Source of the DNA: Strigamia acuminata
Lineage: Eukaryota; Arthropoda; Chilopoda; Geophilomorpha; Linotaeniidae
Direction: 5' to 3'
NCBI GenBank assembly: GCA_949358305.1
Contig: OX442315.1
Location: 27,430,427 to 27,494,426, forward strand
DNA: 64,000 nt
Both the position numbers and the translations under genes were made by a program. Positions 38,823-50,825 of this stretch are shown here, piece by piece (position 1 is the first letter of the stretch; every line of letters begins with the position of its first letter). The notes under the pieces are model-generated. The model saw only the letters and a list, made by a program, of their open reading frames with translations, ran no database searches and was not told where the DNA came from.

Positions 38823-41800
38823 ATGGCTGGTGTGGTAAATAAATTTATTTCTGCTCAAAGTCAAAAATCCTGTCCTATCCTATTTAATGTATCGCTTTCC
38901 TAAACTTTGACTCGTCTTAGGATTTATCTGCTTTTGGAGACGACAACTTTGACGCGAAAAAATGGATTAATAACGCATTCAAAACTTCGGAAGCTGCTTC
39001 TAATAAAGATGTATAGTTTTGATATTAAAAAATGTGGTATTTTGAAGTAAATTAATTTTCTTTATTTTCTAGGCGTTTGCTACTGGTCTCATCATGAAAC
39101 TTCAAATGTTTATTCAAGTATAATTAAATGATAAGATTTTCGATGGCGACTCAATTGTATTTTTTATTTGCAGGAGATAAACAATTCTTCAGAGGAATTG
39201 AGTGATCTAGTTCTTCAAAATCTCCCCAGGTTTGTAAATTAAAATTAAAACATAGTCAATCGGTATTTTAAAATGTGTATGTTGTGTAGAGTTATTCGGG
39301 ATGGTGAAGCTTTAACTCAAGAAGCCATGTCGCTTCAGCAACAAATGAGAACAGTAAAGGAAGACATTATTAATGTATGTATGCATTTCAACAAAATGCC
39401 AAACAAAATTTGTGAAAGTAATTCGATTTAGGTCGAGAAAAATACTGCCCAATCGATGCAAATTTTAATAAACGTCGATACAGTGAAATGTCGGATTCTC
39501 TCGGCTAGGAAAGCGCTGGAGGTAAATAATGCGGAGTTATAGCGTGCAAATGTTTACGAATACACAAATAAATAACTGATATTAGGAAGCTGATAACTGG
39601 AAAACTTTGTCGGCCGATATTGATAAAGTTTTCGAAACTGGAGACATTCATGCTGTGAGTAATTTATCGAATTAATTTGAAATATTTGAATTGGTAATTT
39701 AACTTTTTTTGGCTTCAGATTACTGAAAAGTTGGTCGGGATGCAACAAAGTTTGGTAAAAATACAAAAAGAAAAGAGTATAACGGTTTTATTGTTTTTTG
39801 CTACATTTACATTTTCATTTTTCTCAGAGAATTTTGCAAGATGTTCCTGATTATAAAGAACGGGCTTTGCATTTAGAAAACTTGAGAAACCGTTTGGAAG
39901 CAAAAATTAGTCCGCAGTTAATTAATTCGTTTAACATCCAGTCCACTGGTAGATTATTATCTCGGTAAAGAAAAATATAATAATCAATATAAAATGCGAA
40001 ATTATTTCCAGATGCTGCTCAAGTGTATGCAGCTATGTTTAGAGACATTGATCGGTTACCTGAATTATACCAATACTACCACAAATTCCATAAGGTGAAG
40101 TAAGAAGCATTAAATTAAGAATTGCATGACAACTTTTGTTATAATTAGAGCCAGCTTTTAGTTCAGTGGAAAACAACAGTTGAGTTTGATTCTGAAGAGA
40201 CTGTAATAGAATGGATGATGAATTACTACGATATCCTCTTATCAACGTGGCATAATCAGGTATCGTGTTTAAAATCTAAAAATTGAGTGGATAATATTTT
40301 TTGAAACAAAATGTATTTTCAGGTTAAGTGGATAACTACCGTGTTTACAGCAGTGTCTCCCATTAAAATTTTAAGCAATCTCGTGAAAGAAACTCTTGAA
40401 AATTTAGATCCACCGTTGTCGTTTTGTATAGATGCCGCTTTGAAACAGCAAAGCAATGAATTATTGTATTTAATAAATCTCAAACAAGTAATTTAATGTC
40501 ACATTCGGCTTTTATTGATATAAAATGATTATTTTTTTTATTTTTTTTAGATTTCTGAAAGATTTGCGAAAAGTATTGAAGCTGCGATTCAATCGTATGA
40601 TGCAAGTAATCAATATGCTAAACTTGAACATCAGTTCAGAAAAATTTTAAGTAAATTTTTTTTATAGATTTGGTTTTAGAAAATTCAACACATACATTGG
40701 TTTTTGCAATTTTCTCACCTCTCAAACCATACATTTCAAAATATCATGTTTATGAAGAGCGATTGCTACTAGAAAATTTAAAAAAGATAAAAATGGTACG
40801 TAAAGTTTTAAAAGTCATGTTAGAGAAATACTTCTATTACAATTATGCTTATATTTGTGCTTGAAGAATGGAGATGACATGATTGATTCGATTCATCGAC
40901 TTGGGGAATCAGTCAACAAAGTAATTGCTCTTACCAATGAAGCCGGCGATAGGTGCGCAGAATTTACTTATGGGTGTCTTTTCTTTAAATTGTCAACTGC
41001 CGTAAAAGTAAGAATTCTATTCAGGTTAGAAAATATTTGAAATCCAAATGGCTAAATTTATTTCAGACTCTTTTTACCGCCTACATATCCAAATTTAATG
41101 GAGTTATTAATCAGTTAAAAAAGAGTAAAAATGAGACCAAATCAAGGAAAACGCTGTGTGACGACTGGACCATTTTTCAGAACATCTTATCAGTTAATCA
41201 AATTAGTGGTGCGGTATATCAAATTATCAAAAATTAGAAAATTGTGTAATTTTTTAAATATTATTTATATGTATATGCAAACAGGAGACTTATACATGCA
41301 AATTCAAACTCTGGACTTGAATTTAATTTCAAGTCAATTAACTTCAGCGAAAAAATGGAATTACCTAACTGAAGAAAAGTATAATACAATACAGTTAATG
41401 CGCACATAAGGGGTTACAAAAATGCTTTCAAACTTTCAGAGTTAGCAACAACCCTTTTCAAATGCCTGCTAAAATATTGTTAAGTGAAAAGGACCAGAAA
41501 AATTTGAAAGCGACAATCACAAAACTTAATCAAGGTATAACAAAATCGTATTTTTCCATTGAGAACATTAAATAACGAAATGCGATCGATTGATTTAGGT
41601 GGAGATGAGTTGTCGCTTTTAGCAGAAGTTAAACAGTCATGTCGAAAGCTCTGCGACCAAACATTGCAGTCAACATTTAATTTATTATTTTCCCAAATAA
41701 AAATATATTTATCAGATTTACCGGACATGACAGTAATATTTTCTAACTTAAAATGACTTTACGGTCACTACATAAGTGAATTTTAGGTATGGAAAGAGAA

Positions 41801-42399
41801 GGGCAACGCACTGGAGTCCGAGCTGCCAACTTTTAGTATTTCTCCATTGGAATATATTACGCAAATTGGCCAGTACTTGATGACTGTACCGCAGCACATT
41901 GAGCCCTTTACTATGCAAGATAATCCAGGACTGAAAACTATATTTGAAGTTGCTAAATTTCCATACGCAACGCAACAAGGTAAAACTTAATAATAATAAT
42001 AATAATAATAGTTTAGTGAAACTTTGATCTCATTTCTAGCGTATTCGGAGCAACTTGCTGATTACTTACTGGGCTGCATAGCGCAAGGAACGATGGAAAT
42101 TTATTTGGAAACGATTTTAGAAATCAAAGAGTTAACGACCCATTCCACTAAACAACTTGCAACTGACATAGGTGAGATTAGAAAATTAATACCCAATTTT
42201 ATATTTTAAATTAATTTATTCTATTTTAGATTACCTCTGTAACGTTTTAGACGACTTGGATTTGAAGCCAATCGACAGTTTGCGAGTCTTCGTAGCATTG
42301 CTTAAGATACCAGCTTCGGAATACCAAAGTTCATCCGAAGGAAAACCAACACGACTCGTTAATGCCGTATCATCAATGAGAAATTTACATAAAAGTTAA
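38823..42399 (+). CDS. COG7: conserved oligomeric Golgi complex subunit 7
   Basis: Twenty-two exons: 38823-38834, 38921-39010, 39073-39117, 39174-39229, 39290-39374, 39432-39521, 39586-39654, 39719-39754, 39828-39948, 40012-40094, 40149-40259, 40323-40487, 40551-40605, 40668-40795, 40867-41007, 41067-41208, 41285-41378, 41440-41534, 41599-41732, 41787-41979, 42040-42171, 42230-42399 (2247 nt, 748 aa; human 770). COG7 is in lobe B of the tether for retrograde intra-Golgi vesicles. Matching segments include FDAKKWINNAFK, FIQEINNS.EE, NWKTLSADID, the SPLEYITQIGQYLM stretch and KQLATDIDYL. The first exon encodes only four residues. Exon 16 uses a weak donor (GTGCGG). Its 3' end is repeated twice downstream as pseudo-exons. 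Confidence 0.95.
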
Positions 42400-42484
42400 G
42401 AAATTTATTTTAATGAATTGGTGTTATCAATGGATTACGTAATGTTTAAATAAATTGTTAAGAAAAAATAAGTATTAAACGTTT

Positions 42485-43815
42485 TTAGAAATCAACATAA
42501 TAATAATCCAATTCATCCGGGCTATCTTCCGCTCCCACAGCTTCGAGTATCACATCGACTAATTTAGCATTTGGATCTGCTAAATTGGTTTTTCGATAGT
42601 GGCTCGAAAACATAGCATAGAAAGCAGTGTGGCCGAGATCAGGCCACTCCTTATCGCGAAGTGCAGACGTAGCCGCTGTTAAATTACGATCCCATAATTT
42701 CGGGTACTGACTAACGTGTCTATGTATAGCCGGAATAAGCAGATCCATTGCATTAGAAAATTCAATCCCAAAAATCATTTTAATGTTGTGTGGGTCGTTG
42801 GGCACCCGATTTAGAGCTCCTTTAATAGGAGGTATAAAGGACTTTAATCGAGCTCCACCAGCTTGAGCTTGATCAGCTTGAGCTTGATCAACCTGAATGT
42901 ACTGTCCTTTTGTACAAAATAGACCTTTCATATCCCACAAAAGATCTTCAAATTCCATGGCCTGTTCTCTTATCTCTTCATTTAGTCGACCCATAAATTT
43001 GCGGCTCATTCCTATGCAATAAATGCTGCACCAGCCGAAGCTCGAACATCGCTTTCGTACAAATTCACCAATTTCCTTAACGTCGTAACTCTCTAAAGAT
43101 TCAGCTTCGATCCATCGCGACTCGGGATCCACGAGTACGCAAATGTAGCGTTTTCCACGGTTACTCACGGTTAGCGGGCCGATTACTTCCATTATTAACT
43201 GAAGATAAACTAAAGATGATTTACTCATATACCCCATATCAATGTAATTTACGTTTTTCCAGTTTGTGCTCCTATCAAAATCAATTTCTTCAGTTCTTCG
43301 TATGTTTTCTTTACAAACGGAGCATTTATTTTGTAAGTAAGCATCAACATCGGTTTTAAGGTCTTTCCAGTGAACTTTAAACTCCGTGGCTAATCTGTAT
43401 AAAATTCCATTTTCCTTCAAATGGTGACCTGTGGCGTAAAATGGTATTTTAGTCGTTTATTTAGTTTAAAATAAGGTACTCTCTCTTCTAAAGATCAAGT
43501 TAACATATTGGGAGAATTACCTCTGATATTGATGTGGGCGTTTTGAATTAAATCAAATCGTTTTTTCACCGTTAAAATTACTTTTAAACGCATTCCGTTC
43601 ATCCAAAAATACAGAATATCGGTCTCAGGATCATGCTACAACGAAAAAATGTAAAAATTAGTTGAAAAACCAAAAACATACAGAGAATCATATCGTACTT
43701 CATAGTTTCGGATGTTTTTCTTAAACTGTAACGTTTGGCCCTCACTTAATCCAGGTGGATGGACATCATTCTTACACCACTCTCTTATTTGAGTATAATA
43801 TTCCGCATCAGACAT
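42485..43815 (-). CDS. domesticated integrase-like protein, copy 1
   Basis: Four exons: 43699-43815, 43521-43635, 43253-43428, 42485-43198 (1122 nt, 373 aa). N-terminal H2C2 zinc finger with the pattern HINIRGHH ... CSVCK, then an rve (RNase H) fold: LIMEVIGPL ... RYICVLVDPESRWIEAESL. The first catalytic Asp is present (VDPESRW), but where integrases have the second (typically SDNG.QF) this protein reads CIGMSRKFMGRL, with no Asp. A C-terminal region ending ELDYYYVDF is shared by all copies. No gag, protease or RT is adjacent and the gene has introns, so it is a host gene from a Ty3/gypsy integrase, comparable in principle to GIN1 or KRBA2. Intron 3 (54 bp) is in frame and stop-free here, whereas in copy 2 it contains stops. 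Confidence 0.8.
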
Positions 43816-44199
43816 TTTACAATGCAAAACAGAAATTAACGTGAATCGTTGACCTTTCCGTCGACTCTTCGCGATGATCTGCCAACAGGTGGGTATCTCG
43901 AAGAGGTAGCTGAGAATTTTTTTTGTCATCATTTCCTTTAAAGTAATAAACGGAAAATAAAATTTGGGTTTAGAAAAGGAGGCGGAGTGAAATAAAAATA
44001 AGGTCCAAAACAATCAAATCAATGAATTTTTATTGTTTTATTGTTTACAATTTGTAGTGAAAACTAATTAAATCATCACTCAGAGATAAATTCATCGCGT
44101 TCATTGGTGTTTGGTGTTGAGATTGAAAATATATGCAAATAATGCAGGATGTAAGCAGAAAAACTAGTTTTGAATATCCCGCCATTTCTCAGAGTCAGA

Positions 44200-44470
44200 A
44201 ATTTTAGACATCATAGAGTCAACAACCCATTACACTGAACAACTTGCAATTGAGATTATACAATTAATATCCAATTTTAAATTTTAAATTAATTTATTCT
44301 ATTTTAGATTACCCGAGTCTCAGTAACGTTTTAGACGACTTGGATTTGAAGACACTCGAGAGTTTCTGAGTGTTTATCATACGGATTACCAAAATTCATG
44401 AAAACTAAAACGGCTCCTGCTGTATCATCAATAAGAAATGTTTAAAGAAATTGTTAAGCAAAAATAAGTA
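44200..44470 (+). pseudogene. COG7 exon 21-22 pseudo-fragment, unit 2
   Basis: Recognisable copy of the COG7 end: CATT-ACT-AACAACTTGCAA, intron with TTCTATTTTAG, then DYP..., VLDDLDLK, followed by a premature TGA (GAGAGTTTCTGA) and loss of the rest. Carried along by the tandem duplication. Confidence 0.85.
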
Positions 44471-44479
44471 TTAAACGTT

Positions 44480-45840
44480 TTAGAAATCAACATTATAATA
44501 ATCTAAGTCATCTGGGCTATCTTCCGCTCCTTCGGGCATCCAATCGATTATTTTAGCATTTGGATCCGCTAGATTGGCTTTTCGAAATTGCCACAAAAAC
44601 ATAGCATAAAAAGCAGTGTGACCGAGATCAGGCCACTCCTTATCGCGAAGTGCAGACGTGGCCGCCGATAAATTACGATCCCATAATTTCGGGTACTGAC
44701 TAACGTGTCTATGTATAGCCGGAATAAGCAGATCCAAAGCATTAGAAAATTCAATCCCAAAAATCATTTCAATGCTTTTTGGGTCGTTGGGCTCCCGATT
44801 TACCACTCCTTTAATGGGGCTAATAATAGGCTTTGATCTAGCTCCACCAGCTTGAGCTTGCTCAACGCCTGGAATGAAGTATCCATTTTCGCGAAATAAA
44901 TCTTTCATGCTCCCCATAAAATATTCAAATTCCATGGCCTGTTTTCTGAGTTCTTCATTTAGTCGATCCATAAAATTTTCGTTCATCCCAATGCAATAAA
45001 TATTGCTCCAGCCGAAACTGCAAAATGTCGTTTTTACAAATTCACTAATTTCCTTAACGTTGTAACTCTCTAAAGCCTCAGCTTCGATCCATCGCGATTC
45101 GGGATCCACGATTACACAAATGTAACGTTTTCCACGATTACTCACGGTTAGTGGGCCGAGTATTTCAATTATTAACTGAAGATAGGATAAAAAGAATTAA
45201 TTTTTTTTGCATTGGCATTTACTAAGATATCGAATATCAATTCAATTTACCTTTTTCCAGTTTTTGGTTCGATCAACGTCAATTTCTTCAGTTCGTCGCT
45301 TGTTCTTTTTACACACAGTGCATTTAGTTTGTAAGTAAGAATCAACGTCGCTTTTAAGGCTTTTCCAGTGAACTTTAAACTCCATAGCTAATCGGTATAA
45401 AATTCCATTTTCCTTCAAATGATGACCTGTGGCGTAAAATATTATTTCAATCATTTATTTCGTTTAAAATAATCGTTTTCTTCTTAGACTTAAGTTAAAA
45501 ATATTTGGAGAATATGTTGTTTTAATAGAAAAAAGTTACACAATTACCTCTGAAATTGACATGGGCGTTTTGAATTAAGTCAATTCGTTTTTTCTCTGCG
45601 AAAATTACTCTTAAACGCATTCCGTTCATCCAAAAATACAGAATATCGGTCTCAGGATCTTGCTACAATGAAAAGAAAAATGAAAAAACTTGTTGCTTCT
45701 TTTGAAAAAAAATCAAATTGTACTTCATAGTTTCGGACCATCGTCTTAAAACTTTTCTTTTGGCCTTTACTTAATCCAGGTGGATACACTTCGTTTTTAC
45801 ACCACTCTCTTATCTGAGTATAATATTCCGCATCAGACAT
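44480..45840 (-). CDS. domesticated integrase-like protein, copy 2
   Basis: Four exons at the same junctions as copy 1: 45724-45840, 45548-45662, 45251-45426, 44480-45175 (1104 nt, 367 aa). H2C2 finger (GHHLKENGILYRL ... CTVCKKN), rve core with VDPESRWIEAEALESY, and at the second catalytic position CIGMNENFMDRL, again without an aligned Asp. The frame is intact throughout, and the most conserved block between copies is the C-terminal AMDLLIPAIHRHVSQYPKLWDRNL-type segment, which is not part of a retroviral integrase that I know. Retention of two open, spliced copies suggests selection. Confidence 0.78.
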
Positions 45841-46244
45841 TTTGCAATGAAAGACAGAAATTAACGTGAATCGTTGACCTTTCCGCCGACTCTTCGCGAT
45901 GATCTGCCAACAGGTGGGTATCTCGAAGAGGTGGCTGAGAAATTTTTTGCCATCATTTTCTTTAAAGTAATAAAATAGGTTAAACGGAAAATAAAATTTG
46001 TGTTTAGAAAAGGAGCCGGAGTGAAATAAAAATGAGGTTCAAATCAATCAAATCAATGAATTTAAAAAAAAATTAGTTTTATTGTTTACAATTTGTAGTG
46101 ATAACACATCATGACTTCGGAGATAAATTCATTGCGTTCATGGGTGTTTGGTGTTGAGATTGAAAATATATGCAAATAATGCAGGATATACGCAGAAAAA
46201 CTAGTTTCGAATACCCCGCCATTTCTCAGAGTCAGAAATTTTAG

Positions 46245-46740
46245 AAAACAAAGAGTTAAGAAGCCACACTGAACAACTTGCAATTGACGTAGGTGACATT
46301 ATACAATACCCATTTTTTTGTATTTTATATTTTAGAATTTAAGTTTTGTCTTCAATTTTAGGGGGCGTGTCATCTAGCACGAAAAAATCTAACCGCGACA
46401 CAATCTACCGCGACTACGTATATTTTAGGTTTAATTCCTAAGAAGGGCTAACAAGGGGGGGCTGCGCCCCCTTGACCTCCCCCCCCCCCCCCGCGAACCT
46501 TACCTTACTGGTTTTTTGATGAAAAACCATTTTTTTTTGGAACATATTGTATCGTATTGTTGCCGGTAGATTGTGTAGCTCTAGATGTGGGGCCCCAATT
46601 TTAGATTACCTCTGTAACATTTTAGACGACTTGGATTTGTCGTCACTCGACAGTTTCCGAGTGTTTATCAAACGGATTACCAAAATTCATCTGAATGAAA
46701 ATTAACACGGCTCGTTAATGCTGTATCATCAATAAAAAAT
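46245..46740 (+). pseudogene. COG7 exon 21-22 pseudo-fragment, unit 3 (interrupted)
   Basis: Third, decayed copy of the COG7 end, split by a 235-bp TIR element. The exon 22 remnant after 46604 still reads LCN.LDDLDL, and ends in the COG7-like 3' part (ACACGGCTCGTTAATGC). Confidence 0.8.
46354..46604. mobile_element. small TIR transposon (MITE-like) with 8-bp target duplication
   Basis: The element is 46362-46596 (235 bp), flanked by AATTTTAG on both sides (46354-46361, 46597-46604). Removing it restores the COG7 intron-exon junction seen in the other units. Its ends are imperfect inverted repeats sharing CATCTAG and ACAATCTACCG blocks. It is non-coding and contains a poly-C tract of 15. An 8-bp duplication is typical of hAT and P superfamilies. 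Confidence 0.75.
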
Positions 46741-47015
46741 TTACATGAAAGTTAATAGAAATCAATTTTAATGAAATAGTGTTACAAACGGATTACATGG
46801 AAGTTAAGAAATCTATTTTAATAAAATAGTGTTACAAACGGATTACATGGAAGTTAAGAAATCTATTTTAATAAAATAGAGTTACAAACGGAATAAATGA
46901 AAGTTAAGAAATATATTTTAATAAAATAGTGTTACAAACGGATTATATGAAAGTTAAAAAAATCTACTTGAATGAAATACTACTGTAGTGCTACAAACGG
47001 AAACGGATTGCATAA
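46741..47015. repeat. 50-bp tandem repeat derived from COG7 3' flank
   Basis: Period of exactly 50 bp, with units starting GTTACAAACGGATTA at 46781, 46831, 46881 and 46931, plus degenerate units on both sides. The unit resembles the sequence just after the COG7 stop codon, so it is an expansion within the third duplication unit. Confidence 0.85.
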
Positions 47016-47046
47016 TGTTTAAAGAAATTGTTAAACAAAAATAAGT

Positions 47047-47105
47047 ATTCACTCTTTGTAATCTCCGGCTAAACAGGAGATGGCGCTACTAGTCGGGTTA
47101 CGTCA
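47047..47105 (+). repeat. left inverted terminal repeat of DIRS-type element
   Basis: About 59 bp that match, inverted and with a few differences, 51710-51768; the inner half (GGAGATGGCGCTACTAGTCG and following) is identical. Confidence 0.85.
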
Positions 47106-47256
47106 CTTCCGGTTCTACTAACGGGTTGCGCGGTCAGGTTCGAATTGCTCTACGAGAAAATTTTCAATAAGTATCGTTTTTTCTACCTTTTTCAAAAGAA
47201 ATTGTTATATTTTTCGAACCCCTTTGTAATATCATTGTTTTTTATAGTTACATAAA

Positions 47257-48610
47257 ATGAATTCCTTCGTTAAGGTTATCGGTTTCCCGATTATTAATGA
47301 CAATGACGATAATACTGACCACGCGGTCCAAACTTTGAACCAACAATCGCCGCTGCCTTCGCCGAGAAGGATGAACCAGCGGCTAGATGTGCTAACCGAC
47401 GAAATTGCGCGGTTTGATGCAGACTATCGCTGCAAATCAGATTGCTGCGGGAACGGTCGTCGTTCTTCCGCAGACTGGCGTACTTCCTGTGGCTGGGTCA
47501 GGCGCCGTGCCTGAACCGCTGACCACTAACGTCTTGGCTGGACGTCTTGGCTTTCTAACATGTGTTGGATAAACAGCCGGCGGAAACGGTTGTCGTTTTA
47601 CCGCAAAGAAACCTTATCGCTACGGACGGAACGGTTAATATATCCGTTCCGACTTCCGTAAACGGAACAAAAATTTTTATTTTTTTGAACCCCGTTCTTG
47701 CGACTTCCCCTGTCGTCACAGGCGGAGCAGATCCCGAGCAGATCCAATAGTCGGGACAAACTGTGTTTTGTACTCCTTTCTGGCGAAATCCCCTGTCGTC
47801 ACAGGCGGAGCAGATCCAATAGTCTGGACAAACTGTGTTTTGTACTCTGTTCTGGCGAAATCCCCTGTCGTCACAGGCGGAGCGGAATGCCCCTGTCGTT
47901 ACAGGCGGAGCGGAATGCCCCTGTCGTTACAGGCGGAGCGGAATGCCCCTGTCGTTACAGGCGGAGCGGAATGCCCCTGTCGTTACAGGCGGAGCGGAAT
48001 GCCCCTGTCGTTACAGGCGGAGCGGAATGCCCCTGTCGTTACAGGCGGAGCGGAATGCCCCTGTCGTTACAGGCGGAGCGGAATGCCCCTGTCGTTACAG
48101 GCGGAGCGGAATGCCCCTGTCGTTACAGGCGGAACGAATCCAAATATCAGGACAAACTTTGTTTTGAACCTCGTTCTGGCAAAATCCCCTGTCGTCACAG
48201 GCGAAGCGGATCCATTAGTCGGGAAAACTTGTTTTTTAGCCCCGCACTGGCGATTGCCCCTGTTGTTACAGGCGGAACGGATCCAAATATTGGGACAAGC
48301 TTTGTTTTTGAACCCCGTCCTTGCGAATACCCCTGTCGTCGCAGGCGGACCGGTAATTTTATCCGCTTCGGATCCAACCGTAAACGGTACATACGCAGAC
48401 GGATCGAACAATGTTTCTGATCCCGTCATCCCGGATAATATGGTTAATTTATCCGTTCCTATTACTGACGAATCGAACATGTTCCGATTCCGTCATCCCA
48501 ATCTCCCCTGTCGCCCAGTTGTTTCGGCTTGCGAGTTCTTGAGAGCCACTAGACAGATGGGCGAGCCACTAGACAGATGGGCGGACCACCGCTCGTTGGG
48601 GTCACATTGA
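47257..48610 (+). pseudogene. putative gag-like region of the DIRS-type element
   Basis: Broken open frames starting MNSFVKVIGFP at 47257, shifting frame near 47420, then ending in the minisatellite. The peptide motif NPVLA.SPVVTGGADP recurs across the array, which suggests an original coding repeat. The position (first gene after the left ITR) is where DIRS elements place gag, but I see no zinc knuckle, so the assignment rests on position. Confidence 0.4.
47690..48340. repeat. 28-bp minisatellite with flanking 71-bp units
   Basis: About nine near-perfect 28-bp units (47880-48135) built around CCTGTCGTTACAGG, a 5-bp stem hairpin, flanked by longer (about 71-bp) units sharing CCTGTCGTCACAGGCGGAGC. 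Because 28 is not a multiple of three and the unit has no stop in any frame, all three forward frames are open through the array. Units are contiguous with no spacers. Confidence 0.9.
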
Positions 48611-50825
48611 ATGCAAATTGATCGGGAAGTTTGTGCGCATGAAAATGAAAAGTAGGTTTTGACCGAAATTTAAGTCATAACTAAATTTAGTTATAAAGAT
48701 CTTGTATTAGAATCACAAGAAGTGAAAAATATTCACTTTAATTTTGATTTTCTGTAGAAAAATCGAACATCTTCGTAAAACGAGAATTCTACCACGTGGT
48801 AAAACCATAAACAGGTTAATAAATAAAAATTATTTTATAAATCTACCACGGGAAATTATAAAATTCAGTCCGAATTTATCGTTGTTTTGTCCGCCTACGG
48901 AACGTCGTTTTCACCGAATTCAAATTCGAATTATTTTCAATCGGCCATTTCAAGAAATTGACAAAAAAGTTATCAGACACTTACACCAACTTTTATTTGG
49001 GAAATAAGTACAAAGGAAAGTCGATACTGTTTAAAGAACAGGTTTATTTGTTCTCAAATTTTGGTTACAAGATTAACACATACCTCATACCTGATCAACC
49101 TTACTTTCGTTTCGTATAATCAAGACCGTGATTTTAAAATAGTAAAATCCAACAAGGCAAGGATTATCGCTCGAATGTTCTAATCCGATGAAAACATTTT
49201 ACAGCTGCTTTGCCTAGAAACCAGAAGCGCCAAGAATCCAACGATTTAGCGTGCTTCCTAATTGTTATTAACAATTTTTCAATCGTGAATTCAGATTGTT
49301 TTAATCACAATCTTTGTTTATTTCGATTTATAACTTATATCGAATCAGAGTGTCACAGTTCTCTTGTACGCATTTACGAAAGTGAATGAGATTGGTTTAG
49401 ACAAATTTACTGGAAAAAGTTTCGATTGAAATAAATAGGAACAGAAATTTATCTATAATGTCTAAAAATATTCCGCTTTATTCTTGTGCTGTCAATTACA
49501 AGAAAGAAAGTTGCATTCACTTTAATGCTAAAATTCTTAAAGGCAAATAGGTAAACTTTGCGAATTGCAAAAATCGAATCATTTCAGTACGGGAAAAAGG
49601 AATAAAGTTTACTCTTCATTCTCAAAATAAATAGAATACATATCAAATTGGTAAATGAATCAATTTATTTTATTCTGATTTTACAAAATGGTAAACATAT
49701 TTACCAGAACTATAAGTATTTATTCAGTTCAAGAACTTTTTTGAAGCCATCTGCACACTAATTGTATGTAGTAGCAGATCGTTCAAAAGAACATTTCAAT
49801 ATTAAAAGTCCCTTTTTAAAATAAAATTGGAATATTTTAGAAGTTAGGTCAATCCAGACCATCACCTTTTACACTTGAAAGTATAATATATTACCAAGTT
49901 AAAGCACTTGCTTTTTCTCTAGTTTGTTGTAAGAACAACACGTCAAACATTTCGACTATTTAATAGATATTACGAATATGAATAAACCAGATGACCTTTT
50001 AAATCCCTGATTATTAAGCGCAGTTAATAAGAATTCAAACGAATACTTTATTTGCATTACTTTTCAATAAGATTGGAAAACACTTGGTTTTTATAAAGTT
50101 TTATTTAAATAAAACATTTTATGTCGTTCATACTTGAATAACGATACATTAAGATCAATTGATAAATTTGCGTCGCCACAAGTGGAAATTCTATCGAATC
50201 ACCATACGTAAGGGATCCCTTGAAATATTTAAGATAAATGAGAGATTTTTCATTAACATCATCTGTAACCGAGATCTGAATCTAAATTTATTTTGCAAGA
50301 AATGAAATTTATCGTAAAAAAGTTAATTTTACCACTCGGTAAGACTTTTTAAAACTTATCATCGGAGGCTGAAAATTAAGCCGACTGGGACATAATCATG
50401 CCCACCTAGAAAATACGGCAGATACTGTCTATTCTGAAAAGAAAGCATGTGTTGGATAACAACAAAGAACGCGATTACAAGAAATCGCAATTTCGAAAGA
50501 ATTCGAAATAAGATCAAAAAAATCATTGCATTCTGAAATATGAATCTGAACTAGCCACGTATAATTTCGATTAAGTAAACAGGTTAATAAATAAATATAT
50601 TTATTTTCATACTTATAAAAAATAAGGATATACCTGATTACAAAGTAAAACTTTTTACATAAATAGGATTATTTTCACAAACCCATATTATTTATCTGGA
50701 ATAGTCCATCGAATTACGATCGAAGTCCATATCGAAATCGTTTGCCAAAGAGAAAGCGAAGAAATGGAATGTAACACATACAATAATGTATTCGTTGTTG
50801 TCTAACAACTAATAGTAGTTCGCAC
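48611..50825. other. AT-rich interior of the DIRS-type element without recognisable gene
   Basis: Here a complete DIRS element would have RT, RNase H and methyltransferase. I see only one 87-codon frame (48744-49007) without recognisable motif, and many stops elsewhere. Short blocks recur at both ends (AAACAGGTTAATAAATAAA near 48810 and 50578; TACCAC..GGTAA near 48791 and 50329), which would fit a nested insertion or replacement of the RT region. Confidence 0.45.

Larger units (their letters stand above)
42130..47049. repeat. tandem segmental duplication (COG7 3' end + integrase-like gene), about 2.05-kb units
   Basis: The interval from COG7 exon 21/22 through the minus-strand integrase-like gene recurs with about 2.05-kb spacing: unit 1 at about 42130-44190, unit 2 at about 44215-46240, unit 3 from about 46245. 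Unit 3 is interrupted by a TIR element, a DIRS-type element (47050-51833) and an LTR element (from 52494), and its gene part is at 51834-52493. COG7 exons are intact only in unit 1; in the other units they are decayed. Confidence 0.85.

Noticed and set aside
41131-41409. 92-codon frame within COG7
   Set aside because: Reads through a donor and an intron; the COG7 homology uses another junction (41208|41285).
47690-48340. Regular short repeats that could suggest a CRISPR array
   Set aside because: Units are contiguous without spacers, in a eukaryotic genome and within a retroelement frame; it is a minisatellite.
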